Positions 1 through 11,700 are shown, counted from the stretch's first letter. The stretch: 64,000 bases of DNA from Roseateles sp. DAIF2 (GCF_015624425.1 NZ_CP049919.1:1860001-1924000), one strand, 5' to 3'. The notes: generated from the sequence alone by a model not told the origin. Numbers and translations: made by a program.

Positions 1-16
1 TCGTTGGCCGGTGCTC

Positions 17-51
17 GGAATCCTCACGTACAGGGAGTACGTTCCGGTTCC
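17..51. repeat. imperfect inverted repeat at left edge
   Basis: Two 15-base arms (17-31 and 37-51) around the loop AGGGA. Both arms contain GGAA and end or begin with ACGTAC/GTACGT, with a few mismatches between. It lies in the first 117 bases, where no gene is seen, downstream of the stop of the minus-strand protease. It could be a weak terminator or a dispersed intergenic repeat. The window edge prevents seeing its context. Confidence 0.35.
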
Positions 52-117
52 TGTGCGCCGTCCGCCTAGCCTGACGTTGGCTCGCGACGAAAACCTCTCA
101 GCCTCTGAGCTCGCCCC

Positions 118-2214
118 TCAGGCGATCGAAACCCGCGCGAACAGCCGCCAGCGTTCCAGCCGGCCGGCATCGAGCCGCACGCTGTCGGCCACGCGCAGCT
201 GCCAGCGGCCGGTGATCGCGCGGCCCAGCAGGCCGCGCAGCGCCGGGTGGTTGGCCACCGAGTAGGTACGCCGCAGATCGTCGGCGCTGCCGCCGCCATG
301 GTTGTGCAGCGCGACCGCGGTGCCGTCGGGCGCCAGCAGGTCGACGCGCAGGTCGCCGACATAGCTGTGGGCGATCTCGACCTGGATGCGCAGGTCCTCG
401 ATCCGACCCTCGTCGCCGATCTCGAGCGCGCTGACGATGGGCGCGCCCGCGTCGGGGATCGCCAGGCCCGGCGCCAGGCTGCGGTCGATCGTGCGCTGCT
501 CCAGCGTGCCGGCCGTCGCGGCCTTGACCGCCTTGAAGGCGTTCACCTTGCCATGGCCGAACCAGAGGCTGAAGCCCTGTGCGTCGAAGCCGCCGGGCTC
601 GTTGACGGGGGTATGGGTCTGCAGCGACAGGTCCTTGTCGGCGCTCTTGCAGATGATCTCGCGCACCTGCTGCGCGCTCAGCGCCGGATTCGCCGACAGC
701 ACCAGCGCGCACACGCCGGCCACCGTCGGCGTGGCGCTGGAGGTGCCGCCGAAGCGGTCGGTGAAGCGCGAGTTGGGCGTGAAGTCCGAGCGCGGACCGG
801 CGCCCTCGTTGTCGGTGGTCACGATGCCGCGCCCGGGCACTTGCTGCGCGCGCAGATCATCCCAATTGTCCGAGGGCGCGCAGACGCTGATCTGCCGGCC
901 CCAGGAGGAATAGGCGGAGCGCGTCTTCAGCGAGGTGCTGGCGCTGACGATCAGGGCCGCCGGGTGCGCCGCCACCCAGCGGTCGATCGGCCCGGCATAG
1001 CCGCGCCGGATGCCGAAGCGGTCCAGGTACTCGTAGCGGCGGGTGTTCTGCAGATCCTGCACCGGGCAGTTGTTGTTGCCGGCGGCGATGCAGAAGACCA
1101 TGCCCTTGCCGCGCCGGCCGCCGCTCTGCGCCAGCGCGGTGATCGCATCGGCGAGCGCGCGGCTCATCGGCGCATTGGCCGGCCCGACGCCCCAGGAGCA
1201 GGACACCACGTCGGCCAGCGGCGAGAGCTTGCGGAACATCGCGATGAAGTTGGCATCGGTCATCGCGGCCAGCGGGAAGCGCAGCGCGACGATGCCGCAG
1301 CCCGGCGCCACGCCGATCACGCCGCCGCCATTGCCCTCGGCCGCCGCGACGCCCAGGCAGGGCGTGCCGTGGTAGTCGCCGGCGCGGGGCTGCACATCCG
1401 CGTCCCATTCGATGCTGGGCGCATCGGCGCCCTCGCCGCGCAGGGTGGCGTTGAGTCGGGCCACCACCTTGCCCTCGCCCTGGAAGTCCGGATGCGTCAT
1501 GTCGAAGCCGTCGTCGGCCACCGCGATCACCACGTCGCGCCGGCCGCGCGTCAGGTCCCAGGCCTCGGCGGCGAAGATGCCGGCGCCGGCCACCAGATCG
1601 GTGCCCGCGCTCGGCGCATGCAGATGCCATTGGCTCGCGAACAGCGGGTCCGAGGGGATGAAGAAGCGGGTCAGCGGCCGCACCAGATTCGGTTCGGCAT
1701 ACTCGACCACGTCGCTGGCCTGCGCCTCGTTGGCGGCCCGGATCGGGTTCTTGCCGGTCGCATCGGTGACGCGCACCAGGAAGGTCAGGTCCCCCAGCTC
1801 GCGCTCCACCACCAGATGCTGGCCGCGCAGATGGTCCTGGATGCGCTGCGGCGCGGTGCCGGGCTTGAACTTCAGGAAGAAGCTCTCGGTGATCAGGTAC
1901 TCGTCACCGCCCTCGTCGGCCGGTTCGCTCTCCGGCTGGGTCGAACCCTGCGGGGCTGCGCGGTAGACATGGTGCACCACCTCGCGCTGCGCGCGCAGCC
2001 GGTTCACCGAGGTCTCGGTCTCGGCGCGCGGCAGGGTCAGGCGCACCAGCGCGGGCGTAGCGCTGTGCAGGGCGTCGACCTGCACGCCGGCGCGGCCGGC
2101 GGCCTCCAGCGCGGCGCTCTCGCTGCTGGCCTGGATCGTGATCGTCGCGGCGTCCTTGCGGATCGGGATCTTGCGGCCGCCCTGCCAGAAGTAGCTTGTC
2201 GTGTCGTCAGCCAT
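118..2214 (-). CDS. S8 subtilisin-like serine protease with C-terminal P domain
   Basis: Predicted subtilase of 698 residues. The catalytic triad is readable: Asp234 in an AVADDG context, His282 in YHGTPC, and Ser492 in GTSSATP, with the oxyanion Asn380 in AAGNNN. Residues about 600-698 match the P/Homo B domain of proprotein convertases (DLRVDLLAPDGT, then GRWQLRVAD). Residues 1-200 precede the catalytic domain and look like an N-terminal prodomain; the N-terminus holds a YFWQGGRKIPI motif. No hydrophobic signal peptide is visible at the chosen ATG, so export is unclear: the enzyme may be cytoplasmic or use a non-Sec route. The gene is divergent from the dehydratase gene at 2351 and shows no operon partner. 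The family call is secure; the substrate is unknown. Confidence 0.9.
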   Translation of the reverse strand: MADDTTSYFWQGGRKIPIRKDAATITIQASSESAALEAAGRAGVQVDALHSATPALVRLTLPRAETETSVNRLRAQREVVHHVYRAAPQGSTQPESEPADEGGDEYLITESFFLKFKPGTAPQRIQDHLRGQHLVVERELGDLTFLVRVTDATGKNPIRAANEAQASDVVEYAEPNLVRPLTRFFIPSDPLFASQWHLHAPSAGTDLVAGAGIFAAEAWDLTRGRRDVVIAVADDGFDMTHPDFQGEGKVVARLNATLRGEGADAPSIEWDADVQPRAGDYHGTPCLGVAAAEGNGGGVIGVAPGCGIVALRFPLAAMTDANFIAMFRKLSPLADVVSCSWGVGPANAPMSRALADAITALAQSGGRRGKGMVFCIAAGNNNCPVQDLQNTRRYEYLDRFGIRRGYAGPIDRWVAAHPAALIVSASTSLKTRSAYSSWGRQISVCAPSDNWDDLRAQQVPGRGIVTTDNEGAGPRSDFTPNSRFTDRFGGTSSATPTVAGVCALVLSANPALSAQQVREIICKSADKDLSLQTHTPVNEPGGFDAQGFSLWFGHGKVNAFKAVKAATAGTLEQRTIDRSLAPGLAIPDAGAPIVSALEIGDEGRIEDLRIQVEIAHSYVGDLRVDLLAPDGTAVALHNHGGGSADDLRRTYSVANHPALRGLLGRAITGRWQLRVADSVRLDAGRLERWRLFARVSIA

Positions 2215-2350
2215 GATGCGGGACTCCCTGAGGTGATGTGCTCGGTGGGGGCACGATGCCGCGCCGGCGTGCGGCGGCCATCCTCAACGCGAGGGACGCG
2301 CGGGTACAGTCGGCCGGATCAGGCCCGCATCCACAGGGAGTAGACAGACG

Positions 2351-3328
2351 ATGACGCCGCAACAGGACCCGCAGATCCCCGATTTCGACGCCGTGCTCGC
2401 CGCCGCCGGGCGCATCAAGGGCCATGCCCACCGCACGCCGGTGATGCGCTCGCGCCAGGCCGACGAGGCCTTCGGCGCGCAGCTGTTCTTCAAGTGCGAG
2501 AACCTGCAGCGCGCCGGCGCCTTCAAGTTCCGCGGCGCCTTCAATGCGCTGTCGCGCTTCGATGCCGCGCAGCGGCGCGCCGGCGTGGTGGCCTTTTCCT
2601 CCGGCAACCATGGCCAGGCGATCGCGCTGTCGGCGCGGCTGCTGGGCATGCCGGCCACCGTCGTGATGCCCAAGGACGCGCCGCCCGCCAAGGTGGCGGC
2701 CACCGAGGGCTATGGCGCCCGCGTCGTGCTGTTTGACCGCTTCACCGAGGACCGCGAACAGATCGGCCGCCGCCTGGCCGAGGAGCAAGGCCTGACCCTG
2801 GTGTCGCCCTTCGACCATACGGACGTGATCGCGGGGCAGGGCACCGCGGCGCTGGAGCTGATCGAGGAGGTCGGCCCGCTCGACGCGCTGTTCATGCCGC
2901 TGGGCGGCGGCGGCCTGCTGGCCGGCTCGGCCTTGGTGCTGGGCGCGCTGGCGCCGCAATGCCGGCTCTACGGCGTCGAGCCCGAGGCCGGCAACGACGG
3001 CCAGCAGTCGCTGCGCGCCGGCCATGTGGTCTGGATCGACGTGCCGCGCACCATCGCCGACGGCGCGCAGACCCCGCATATCGGCGAGCGCAACTTCGCG
3101 ATCATCCGCCATGCGGTCAGCGACATCCTGACCGCCAGCGACGCGCAGCTGGTCGAGGCGATGCGCTTCTTCGCCGCGCGCATGAAGCTGCTGGTGGAAC
3201 CGACCGGCTGCCTCGGCTTCGCCGGCGCGCAGGGGCTCAAGGAAACCCTGCGCGGCCAGCGCGTCGGCGTGCTGCTGAGCGGCGGCAATGTGGATCTGCG
3301 GCGCTTCTGTGAGCTGGTGGCGGGCTGA
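2351..3328 (+). CDS. PLP-dependent threonine/serine dehydratase
   Basis: Fold-type II PLP enzyme of 325 residues, the size of single-domain threonine/serine dehydratases without an ACT regulatory domain. Lys59 in GAFKFRGA is the expected Schiff-base lysine. SSGNHGQA (about residue 88) and GGGGLLAG (about residue 185) are the cofactor phosphate-binding loops, and LLSGGNVDL closes the C-terminus. The likely reaction is deamination of threonine or serine to a 2-oxo acid; threo-3-hydroxyaspartate ammonia-lyase and serine racemase share this architecture and cannot be excluded. The absence of an ACT domain argues against a feedback-inhibited biosynthetic IlvA. It is a stand-alone gene, divergent from the protease, with an AGGGAG Shine-Dalgarno-like sequence just upstream. 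Confidence 0.88.
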   Translation: MTPQQDPQIPDFDAVLAAAGRIKGHAHRTPVMRSRQADEAFGAQLFFKCENLQRAGAFKFRGAFNALSRFDAAQRRAGVVAFSSGNHGQAIALSARLLGMPATVVMPKDAPPAKVAATEGYGARVVLFDRFTEDREQIGRRLAEEQGLTLVSPFDHTDVIAGQGTAALELIEEVGPLDALFMPLGGGGLLAGSALVLGALAPQCRLYGVEPEAGNDGQQSLRAGHVVWIDVPRTIADGAQTPHIGERNFAIIRHAVSDILTASDAQLVEAMRFFAARMKLLVEPTGCLGFAGAQGLKETLRGQRVGVLLSGGNVDLRRFCELVAG

Positions 3329-3350
3329 GGCTGGTCTGAAGGGCGTGCGA

Positions 3351-3390
3351 TTGTCATGATTTGGTCATGTGTGCGTCACGGGTGTTTCAC
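3351..3390 (+). promoter_or_regulatory. double PHO box upstream of the PhoX gene
   Basis: Four direct 7-mers in strict 11-bp phase: TTGTCAT (3351), TGGTCAT (3362), GCGTCAC (3373) and GTTTCAC (3384). Each is separated from the next by 4 bases. This matches the established PhoB operator layout (two CTGTCAT-like 7-mers with 4-bp spacers per PHO box), here as two boxes in tandem. It sits 51 bp before a phosphatase start codon. Phosphate-starvation control by PhoB is inferred. Confidence 0.75.
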
Positions 3391-3441
3391 GGCCCATGCG
3401 CAGACTGCGCCGCTTCGAGCAACCGCTAGAGGCAGTCCTCC

Positions 3442-5658
3442 ATGTCCCAAGACATCCGCACCATCGACCCCGACGACATCGACTACAACAACAGCCAGAA
3501 CGAGACCTTCCAGAGCGTGCTGCAGGCCCGCCTGGCACGCCGCTCCCTGCTGCGCGGCGCGATCGGCAGCGCCGCGGCGGCCGTGTTCGGCAGCGTGGGC
3601 CTGTCGGCCTGCGGCGGCGGCGATGATGACAACGACGGTGCGGTGGTCGCACCGCCGAAGCCGCTCGACAAGCTGGGCTTCGCGGCCGTGGCCAAGAGCC
3701 TGGCCGACGCCGTGGTCGTGCCCGCCGGCTATACCGCCAGCATCATCTATGCGCTGGGCGATCCGCTGAACGCCACCACCGGCGCCTACAAGAACGACGG
3801 CAGCGACGGCGATTTCGAGAACCGCGCCGGCGACCACCATGACGGCATGGAGTACTACGGCCTGTCGGCCGACGGCAAGCCCGATGCCAAGGGCTCGGTC
3901 CGCGGCCTGCTGGTGATGAACCACGAAGCCACCAGCCACAGCGGCAGCGAGCGCGCCTCCGCCTTCGTGCATGTCAACGGCGGCACCAACACCCTGCCGC
4001 GCCCGGCCGCCGAGGTCGACCGTGAGGTGCCGCTGCACGGCGTCTCGGTGGTCGAGGTGAAGAAGAACGGTGCGCTGTTCGGCTATGTGAAGGACTCCGC
4101 CTTCAACCGCCGCATCACCCCGCTGACCCCGGTGCTGCTGTCCGGCGCGGCCGCCGGCTCGGGCCTGATGAAGACCAAGTTCTCGGCCGACGGCAAGAAC
4201 GCCCGCGGCACGCTGAACAACTGCGGCACCGGCTCCACCCCCTGGGGCACCACCCTGACCGGCGAAGAGAACTGGTCCGGCTACTTCACCCGCGGCGCGG
4301 CCGACGATGCGGCGCGCGCCAACGACAAGAGCGTCGCCTCGCTGAAGCGCTATGGCCGCAACCAGGGCGCGGCCAGCCGCCACGGCTGGGAGACCGGCGG
4401 CGCCGACGACAAGTACGCGCGCTGGGACATCTCGAAGAAGGGCGCCTCGGCCGACGGCAGCGATGACTACCGCAACGAACTGAACACCTTCGGCTACCTG
4501 GTCGAGATCGATCCCTACAGCAAGACCAGTGCCATCAAGAAGCGCACCACGCTGGGCCGCTTCGCGCATGAGAGCGCGGCCTTCAGCAAGCTGGTTGAGG
4601 GCAAGCCGCTGGCCGTCTACATGGGTGACGATTCGCGCGGCGAGTACATCTACAAGTTCGTCTCGGCCGCCAACTGGGCCGCCGCCGATGCCAACCCGGC
4701 CGACCGCATCGCCACCGGCGACAAGTACCTGGACAGCGGCAAGCTCTATGTCGCCAAGTTCAATGCCGACGGCACCGGCACCTGGATCGAGCTGTCGATC
4801 AACAACGCGACGATCAAGGCCAGCACGCTCTACGCCTTTGCCGACCAGGCCGATGTGGTGGTCAACGCCCGCCTGGCCGCCGATGCGGTGGGCGCGACCA
4901 AGATGGACCGCCCCGAATGGTGCGCCAGCCATCCGGTCACCGGCGAGGTCTACTTCACGCTGACCAACAACAGCAACCGCACCCTGGCCACGGTGGATGC
5001 CGCCAACCCGCGCGCCTACGACGACACCAAGGGCGCGTCGACCAAGCAGAGCGGCAACGTCAACGGCCACATCATCCGCCTGGCCGAAACCGCCGACGCG
5101 GCCGGTACCGCCTTCAAGTGGGACGTCTACCTGTTCGGCGCCGAAGCCGGCGCGGACAAGGGTCTGGTCAACCTGTCCTCGCTGACGGAAGACCAGGACA
5201 TGTCCAGCCCCGACGGCCTGTGGTTCAGCCGTGCGACCGGCCTGTGCTGGATCCAGACCGACGATGGCGCCTACACCGACAAGACCAACTGCATGATGCT
5301 GGCCGGCATTCCCGGCACGGTGGGTGATGGCGGCAAGAAGACGCTGGCTTACACCGGCGGCAAGAACGTCGACACCTATGTCGGCAAGGCCCCGACTGCC
5401 GACACGCTGAAGCGCTTCCTGGTCGGCCCGGTGGACTGCGAGATCACCGGCTGCGCCGAGACGCCCGATGGCAAGGCCCTGTTCATCAACATCCAGCACC
5501 CGGGCGAGACCATCACCTCGGCCACCGTCGCCGACCCGAGCAAGTACCTGAGCCACTGGCCCGGCAACGCCGGCTACGGCGCCGGCGGCCCGAACGCCCG
5601 CCCGCGCTCGGCCACCATCGTGATCACCAAGAACGATGGCGGCGTGATCGGCAGCTGA
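3442..5658 (+). CDS. phoX: PhoX-family alkaline phosphatase, Tat-exported
   Basis: Member of the PhoX/DUF839 phosphatase family, 738 residues. The family hydrolyses phosphate monoesters in the periplasm or at the cell surface using iron and calcium cofactors. The N-terminus has a long polar lead, a twin-arginine motif (ARRSLLRG, about residues 32-39), a hydrophobic stretch and a lipobox-like LSAC before a Gly/Asp-rich linker, which suggests a Tat-exported, possibly lipidated enzyme. Family-like segments include LLVMNHEAT, a GEENWSGYF block, FAHESAAF and EWCASHP. It is monocistronic, with tandem PHO-box half-sites upstream and an intrinsic terminator downstream. Family confidence is high; lipidation is uncertain. 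Confidence 0.92.
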   Translation: MSQDIRTIDPDDIDYNNSQNETFQSVLQARLARRSLLRGAIGSAAAAVFGSVGLSACGGGDDDNDGAVVAPPKPLDKLGFAAVAKSLADAVVVPAGYTASIIYALGDPLNATTGAYKNDGSDGDFENRAGDHHDGMEYYGLSADGKPDAKGSVRGLLVMNHEATSHSGSERASAFVHVNGGTNTLPRPAAEVDREVPLHGVSVVEVKKNGALFGYVKDSAFNRRITPLTPVLLSGAAAGSGLMKTKFSADGKNARGTLNNCGTGSTPWGTTLTGEENWSGYFTRGAADDAARANDKSVASLKRYGRNQGAASRHGWETGGADDKYARWDISKKGASADGSDDYRNELNTFGYLVEIDPYSKTSAIKKRTTLGRFAHESAAFSKLVEGKPLAVYMGDDSRGEYIYKFVSAANWAAADANPADRIATGDKYLDSGKLYVAKFNADGTGTWIELSINNATIKASTLYAFADQADVVVNARLAADAVGATKMDRPEWCASHPVTGEVYFTLTNNSNRTLATVDAANPRAYDDTKGASTKQSGNVNGHIIRLAETADAAGTAFKWDVYLFGAEAGADKGLVNLSSLTEDQDMSSPDGLWFSRATGLCWIQTDDGAYTDKTNCMMLAGIPGTVGDGGKKTLAYTGGKNVDTYVGKAPTADTLKRFLVGPVDCEITGCAETPDGKALFINIQHPGETITSATVADPSKYLSHWPGNAGYGAGGPNARPRSATIVITKNDGGVIGS

Positions 5659-5682
5659 TCCGGCGCAGCGTCCACAAAAAGC

Positions 5683-5707
5683 AAACCCCGCCTTGGCGGG
5701 GTTTTTT
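5683..5707 (+). terminator. intrinsic terminator after phoX
   Basis: Perfect 10-bp stem (5683-5692 with 5695-5704) formed by AAACCCCGCC and its complement, with a TT loop, followed by a T run. It begins 25 bp after the phoX stop. The symmetric A/T flanks mean it could also stop minus-strand transcripts arriving from the converging operon. Confidence 0.9.
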
Positions 5708-5723
5708 CATGGGCAAGATCTTT

Positions 5724-6563
5724 TCAAGCCTGGGGCGGCGTCTCGCCGGGCAACTCCTTCGGTGCACCGAACATGAAGCAATCGACGAAGGTGAAATACA
5801 GCGAGGCGTAGAACACGCTGGACAGCAGCAGGCCCAGCGGCAGGGCCAGCATCGGCAGCAGCTGCACCAGGCCCAGCACGCTCATCAAGAGGCTCAGCAC
5901 CAGCGACATGCCGACCAGCAGGGCGACCCAGAGCAGGCCGTTCAGCACGAAGGCGGCGCGGTTGCGCCAGACGCCCAGGGTGCTGGAGAACAGCGCCTGT
6001 AGCGCGCCCTGGCCGCCCCAGTGCACGAGGGCCGGCGCATGCCAGAAGGGCACCGACAGCAGGGCCGCCAGGCCGAAGCGGCAGATCATGCCCCACACCA
6101 GGCGCGGTTCGGCCAGCGCGGCCTGCACCGCGGCGTCGTAGCTCGGGTTGTCGGCCTCGGGCTTGGCCAGCAGGGCCTGGAAGGCCTCGAAGGCGCCGCC
6201 GTCGACCCAGTTGCTCAGCACCATCACCAGCACCGTCGCCAGCGCATAGGCGCCGCACAGCGCCAGCTGGCTGTTGCGGCGCTTGGCGGTCAGCTTCAGC
6301 GGCGCGAGGAAGACCGCGGCGGTCGGCGTCTGGTTCTGCAGCACCAGATGGGTGGCCAGCATGAAGCCCAGGCTCAGCAGCGGCAGCGACATCAGCAGCA
6401 GCACCGAGCCGAGCACCGGCACCAGCAGCAGCAGGAAGCCGGTCAGCAGGAACAGCGCGAACAGGCCGGTGATCGCCATCGGCCGGCGCTGGAACACCTT
6501 GAAGCCATGCCGCACCCACAGCACGCCATGGCGGGCCGGCACGGTCTGCAGGTGCAGGGGCAT
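5724..6563 (-). CDS. BPSS1780-type integral membrane protein
   Basis: Polytopic membrane protein of about 279 residues, resembling the BPSS1780 family of unknown function. The N-terminus MPLHLQTVPARHGVLWVRHG is typical of that family, followed by about six hydrophobic segments (for example ITGLFALFLLTGFLLLLV and the C-terminal pair). I chose the ATG at 6563 because it gives the family N-terminus. The frame stays open upstream to a TTG at 6596, which would add a ten-serine tail encoded by a TCN trinucleotide run. The thrB stop lies 38 bp upstream of this ATG, so the gene is the last of a minus-strand operon. No function is assigned. Confidence 0.8.
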   Translation of the reverse strand: MPLHLQTVPARHGVLWVRHGFKVFQRRPMAITGLFALFLLTGFLLLLVPVLGSVLLLMSLPLLSLGFMLATHLVLQNQTPTAAVFLAPLKLTAKRRNSQLALCGAYALATVLVMVLSNWVDGGAFEAFQALLAKPEADNPSYDAAVQAALAEPRLVWGMICRFGLAALLSVPFWHAPALVHWGGQGALQALFSSTLGVWRNRAAFVLNGLLWVALLVGMSLVLSLLMSVLGLVQLLPMLALPLGLLLSSVFYASLYFTFVDCFMFGAPKELPGETPPQA

Positions 6564-6593
6564 CGAGGAGGACGACGATGACGACGACGACGA
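6564..6593 (-). repeat. TCN trinucleotide run between thrB and the membrane-protein gene
   Basis: Ten consecutive serine-type TCN codons on the minus strand, directly before the preferred ATG of the BPSS1780-type gene. It is either a leader without a Shine-Dalgarno sequence or, if translation starts at the TTG at 6596, an N-terminal polyserine tail. Such runs change length by slippage without changing frame. Confidence 0.6.
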
Positions 6594-6600
6594 CAAGGTT

Positions 6601-7581
6601 TCAGTCTTTCAAGGCATGCCATGGCGCGGCCACGCGTTCGCGCAGCACCCGCTCGAAATGGCCGGGGTCATGGGGTTTGAGCAGGGCGGCGTCGCGCGGC
6701 AGGTGATAGTCCCACAGCCGCGAGATCCAGAAGCGCAGCGCGGCGGCGCGCAGCAGCGCCGGCAGCAGCCGGTGCTCGGCGCCGCTCAGCGGCCGCACGC
6801 TCTCGTAGGCCTCGACAAAGGCCTGGGCGCGCGTCTCGTCGAGCCGGCCGCTGTCCAGGTCGATGCACCAGTCGTTCAGGCACACGGCCAGGTCGAACAG
6901 CCAGGTGTCGACGCCGGCGAAATAGAAGTCGAAGAAGCCGGTCAGGCGCTCGCGCCCGGGCTGGCCCTCGACCGGCGCGAACATCACGTTGTCGCGGAAC
7001 AGATCGGCATGGATCGGCCCGCGCGGCAGTTCGGCATAGGTCTGCGAGGCTGCCAGCTGCTGCTGGAAGGCCAGCTCGGTCGTGATCAACTGGCCTTGTG
7101 CCGGCGCCAGATGCGGCAGCACCACCGGCACCGTCTCGGTCCACCAGGGCAGGCCGCGCAGGTTCGGCTGGCTCAGGGGGAAGTCCTGACCGGCCAGGTG
7201 CAGGCGCGCCAGCTGGGCGCCGACCTGCTCGCAATGGAAGGCGTCCGGCGCCAGCTGATGGCCGCCGGCCAGCTTGTCCACCACCGCGGCCGGCTTGCCG
7301 GCCAGCTCGAACAGGATCTCGCCCGCCGCGTCGGCATGCGGCTCCGGCACCGCGACGCCGCGCCGCGCCAGATGCTGCATCAGGCGCAGGTAGAAGGGCA
7401 GCTGCTGGAAGCTCAGGCGCTCGAACAGGGTCAGCACATAGGCGCCGCGTTCGGTGGTCAGGAAATAGTTGGTGTTCTCGATGCCGGCCTTGATGCCGCG
7501 CAGCTCGCGCACGGCGCCCAGGTTCAGGCGCTCGGCCAGGGCTTGAGCCTGGGCCAGGGAAACTTCGGTGAAGACGGCCAT
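6601..7581 (-). CDS. thrB: homoserine kinase (APH-fold ThrB)
   Basis: Homoserine kinase of the aminoglycoside-phosphotransferase fold, 326 residues, catalysing ATP-dependent phosphorylation of homoserine in threonine biosynthesis. The start MAVFTEVSL is the usual N-terminus of this family; the frame is open further upstream but reads as low-quality sequence. Seen: GIENTNYFL near the N-terminus, the catalytic loop GPIHADLFRDNVMF (HxDLxxDN), and GFFDFYFAG carrying the metal-binding Asp. It lies 40 bp after the DUF2782-type gene and just before the BPSS1780-type gene, all minus strand, so probably one operon. This thrB next to a DUF2782 gene and polA is an arrangement I recall from other Burkholderiales. 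Confidence 0.93.
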   Translation of the reverse strand: MAVFTEVSLAQAQALAERLNLGAVRELRGIKAGIENTNYFLTTERGAYVLTLFERLSFQQLPFYLRLMQHLARRGVAVPEPHADAAGEILFELAGKPAAVVDKLAGGHQLAPDAFHCEQVGAQLARLHLAGQDFPLSQPNLRGLPWWTETVPVVLPHLAPAQGQLITTELAFQQQLAASQTYAELPRGPIHADLFRDNVMFAPVEGQPGRERLTGFFDFYFAGVDTWLFDLAVCLNDWCIDLDSGRLDETRAQAFVEAYESVRPLSGAEHRLLPALLRAAALRFWISRLWDYHLPRDAALLKPHDPGHFERVLRERVAAPWHALKD

Positions 7582-7621
7582 GAGGAAGAGGGACGGAATC
7601 CCGGGGCGGCGCCCCGTGGGT

Positions 7622-7930
7622 TCAGAAATCCAGCAGGCGCCAGACGCGCTGGCCGGCGGCGCCACGGCTGGAGCCGGGGCCGGCGGCGAGGTCACGGCTG
7701 CCATCGCCCATGATGATCTCGTAGGCGGGGGCCTTGCTGTTCTTGGGTTGGACCGTGACCTTCTGGGTCTGGCCGCGCACGCGCAATTCCTCGACACGGG
7801 TATGGTCGTCCTCCACCACGGTCTGCTTGACCTGCGGTTCGGGCACATCCAGGGCCTGGGCCGCGGGGGCCAGCAGGGCGGATGCGAACGAGGCGGCGAG
7901 CAGCAGGGGGAGGAGCGGGCGCTTCAGCAT
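7622..7930 (-). CDS. DUF2782-type small exported protein
   Basis: 102-residue protein with a clear Sec signal peptide (MLKRPLLPLLLAASFASALLAPAAQA). The mature part has EDDHTRVEELRVRGQTQKV and AYEIIMGDGSRD, then ends at WRLLDF. This resembles the DUF2782 family, which I recall between polA and thrB in related genomes. Function is unknown. It is first in the minus-strand thrB operon and divergent from polA, with only 55 bp between the two starts, so the promoters must be closely packed or overlap. Confidence 0.82.
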   Translation of the reverse strand: MLKRPLLPLLLAASFASALLAPAAQALDVPEPQVKQTVVEDDHTRVEELRVRGQTQKVTVQPKNSKAPAYEIIMGDGSRDLAAGPGSSRGAAGQRVWRLLDF

Positions 7931-7985
7931 GATGCTGCCATTCTATGCGGGGCGGCGCGCGAAGCTTGCACGACAATCGCCCCCC

Positions 7986-10748
<2,763 letters not shown>

Positions 10749-10772
10749 GGCCGCCCCGCCGCCGGGTGGCGC

Positions 10773-11540
10773 TCAGTCCGGCGGCAGCTGGCTCAGCCGG
10801 GCCAGCGCGCCATCGCGCTGCATGCGGCGCAGCTCGGCATCGATCTGAGGCAGGCGCGACAGATGGGGCGAATGGCGGCCCAGCATCAGCCGGGTCTCAT
10901 TGCTGTCCAGCGCCGGCGCCAGCTCCACCACCTCGCGCTCCAGCCCGGCGGCGCGCAGCGCGGCCTGGGTGGCATTGGCCGAGTCCAGCAGCACATCGAA
11001 GCGGTCCGCCAGCAGCATGCGCAGCGCATGCTGGCGGCTCGGGCTGTAATGCACCTCCTGTCCCGCGAAGCGCGCCTTGACCCAGCCGTTGCCCAGATAG
11101 GCGCCCAGCCGCAGCCCGGCCAGCTCGTCCGGGCTCTTCAGTCCCTGCAGGCGCTGGCGCAGCGCGCTCGCCTCGGCGCGCACGAACATTGCCAGCCGGC
11201 CCTGGGTCACCCAGGCCTCGCCGGCCACCGCATAGACCAGGCGCTCCGGCGTCGGCACGGTGATGAAGCCGTCGGCCTCACCCAGCCGCACCCGCTGCTG
11301 CGCCCGCGCCCAGGGGAAGGCCTCATGCTGCACGCGCAGGCCCAGGCGCCGCACCAGCAGCTCCTCCATGATGTCGACGAAGATGCCGCCGACCCGGCCG
11401 TCCCGCAGGCGCGAGAAGGGCGCGAAGTTGTCGTAGTAGGCCAGGCGCAGTGGCGTTCCGGCCGATGACGGCTTGGCCGCGACGCCGGTACTGGAGAGCG
11501 CCGCTGCGTACAGCAGGCGGCGGCGCGTGATGGAGTTCAT
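10773..11540 (-). CDS. family 3 extracellular solute-binding protein
   Basis: Periplasmic binding-protein fold of 255 residues (SBP_bac_3 type, as in polar amino-acid ABC transporters). The N-terminus MNSITRRRLLYAAALSSTG has a basic, hydrophobic export signal with RRR, followed by TPLRLAYYDNFAPFS, the usual first strand. GEADGFITVPTPERL resembles the ligand-hinge segment, and the lobes end in a short helix. No permease or ATPase gene is adjacent, so the partner is unknown; many such orphans also act as sensors. It converges on polA. The open frame extends upstream, but this ATG gives the only sensible signal peptide. Confidence 0.8.
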   Translation of the reverse strand: MNSITRRRLLYAAALSSTGVAAKPSSAGTPLRLAYYDNFAPFSRLRDGRVGGIFVDIMEELLVRRLGLRVQHEAFPWARAQQRVRLGEADGFITVPTPERLVYAVAGEAWVTQGRLAMFVRAEASALRQRLQGLKSPDELAGLRLGAYLGNGWVKARFAGQEVHYSPSRQHALRMLLADRFDVLLDSANATQAALRAAGLEREVVELAPALDSNETRLMLGRHSPHLSRLPQIDAELRRMQRDGALARLSQLPPD

Positions 11541-11700
11541 CGCAGGGCAGGGAAGTTGGAGGGGCCTCGCCAGCTTAGGCGGGCGAGCCTGCGGCAGGCT
11601 TACGGCCAGCGGCACACGGAAAAGCGCTTTGTGCGTTGATTGGTGATGCAGCGAAGGCAAGAAGGTCTGAGCGCAGGAGGGCGGGCAGGCCTGCTGCTGC

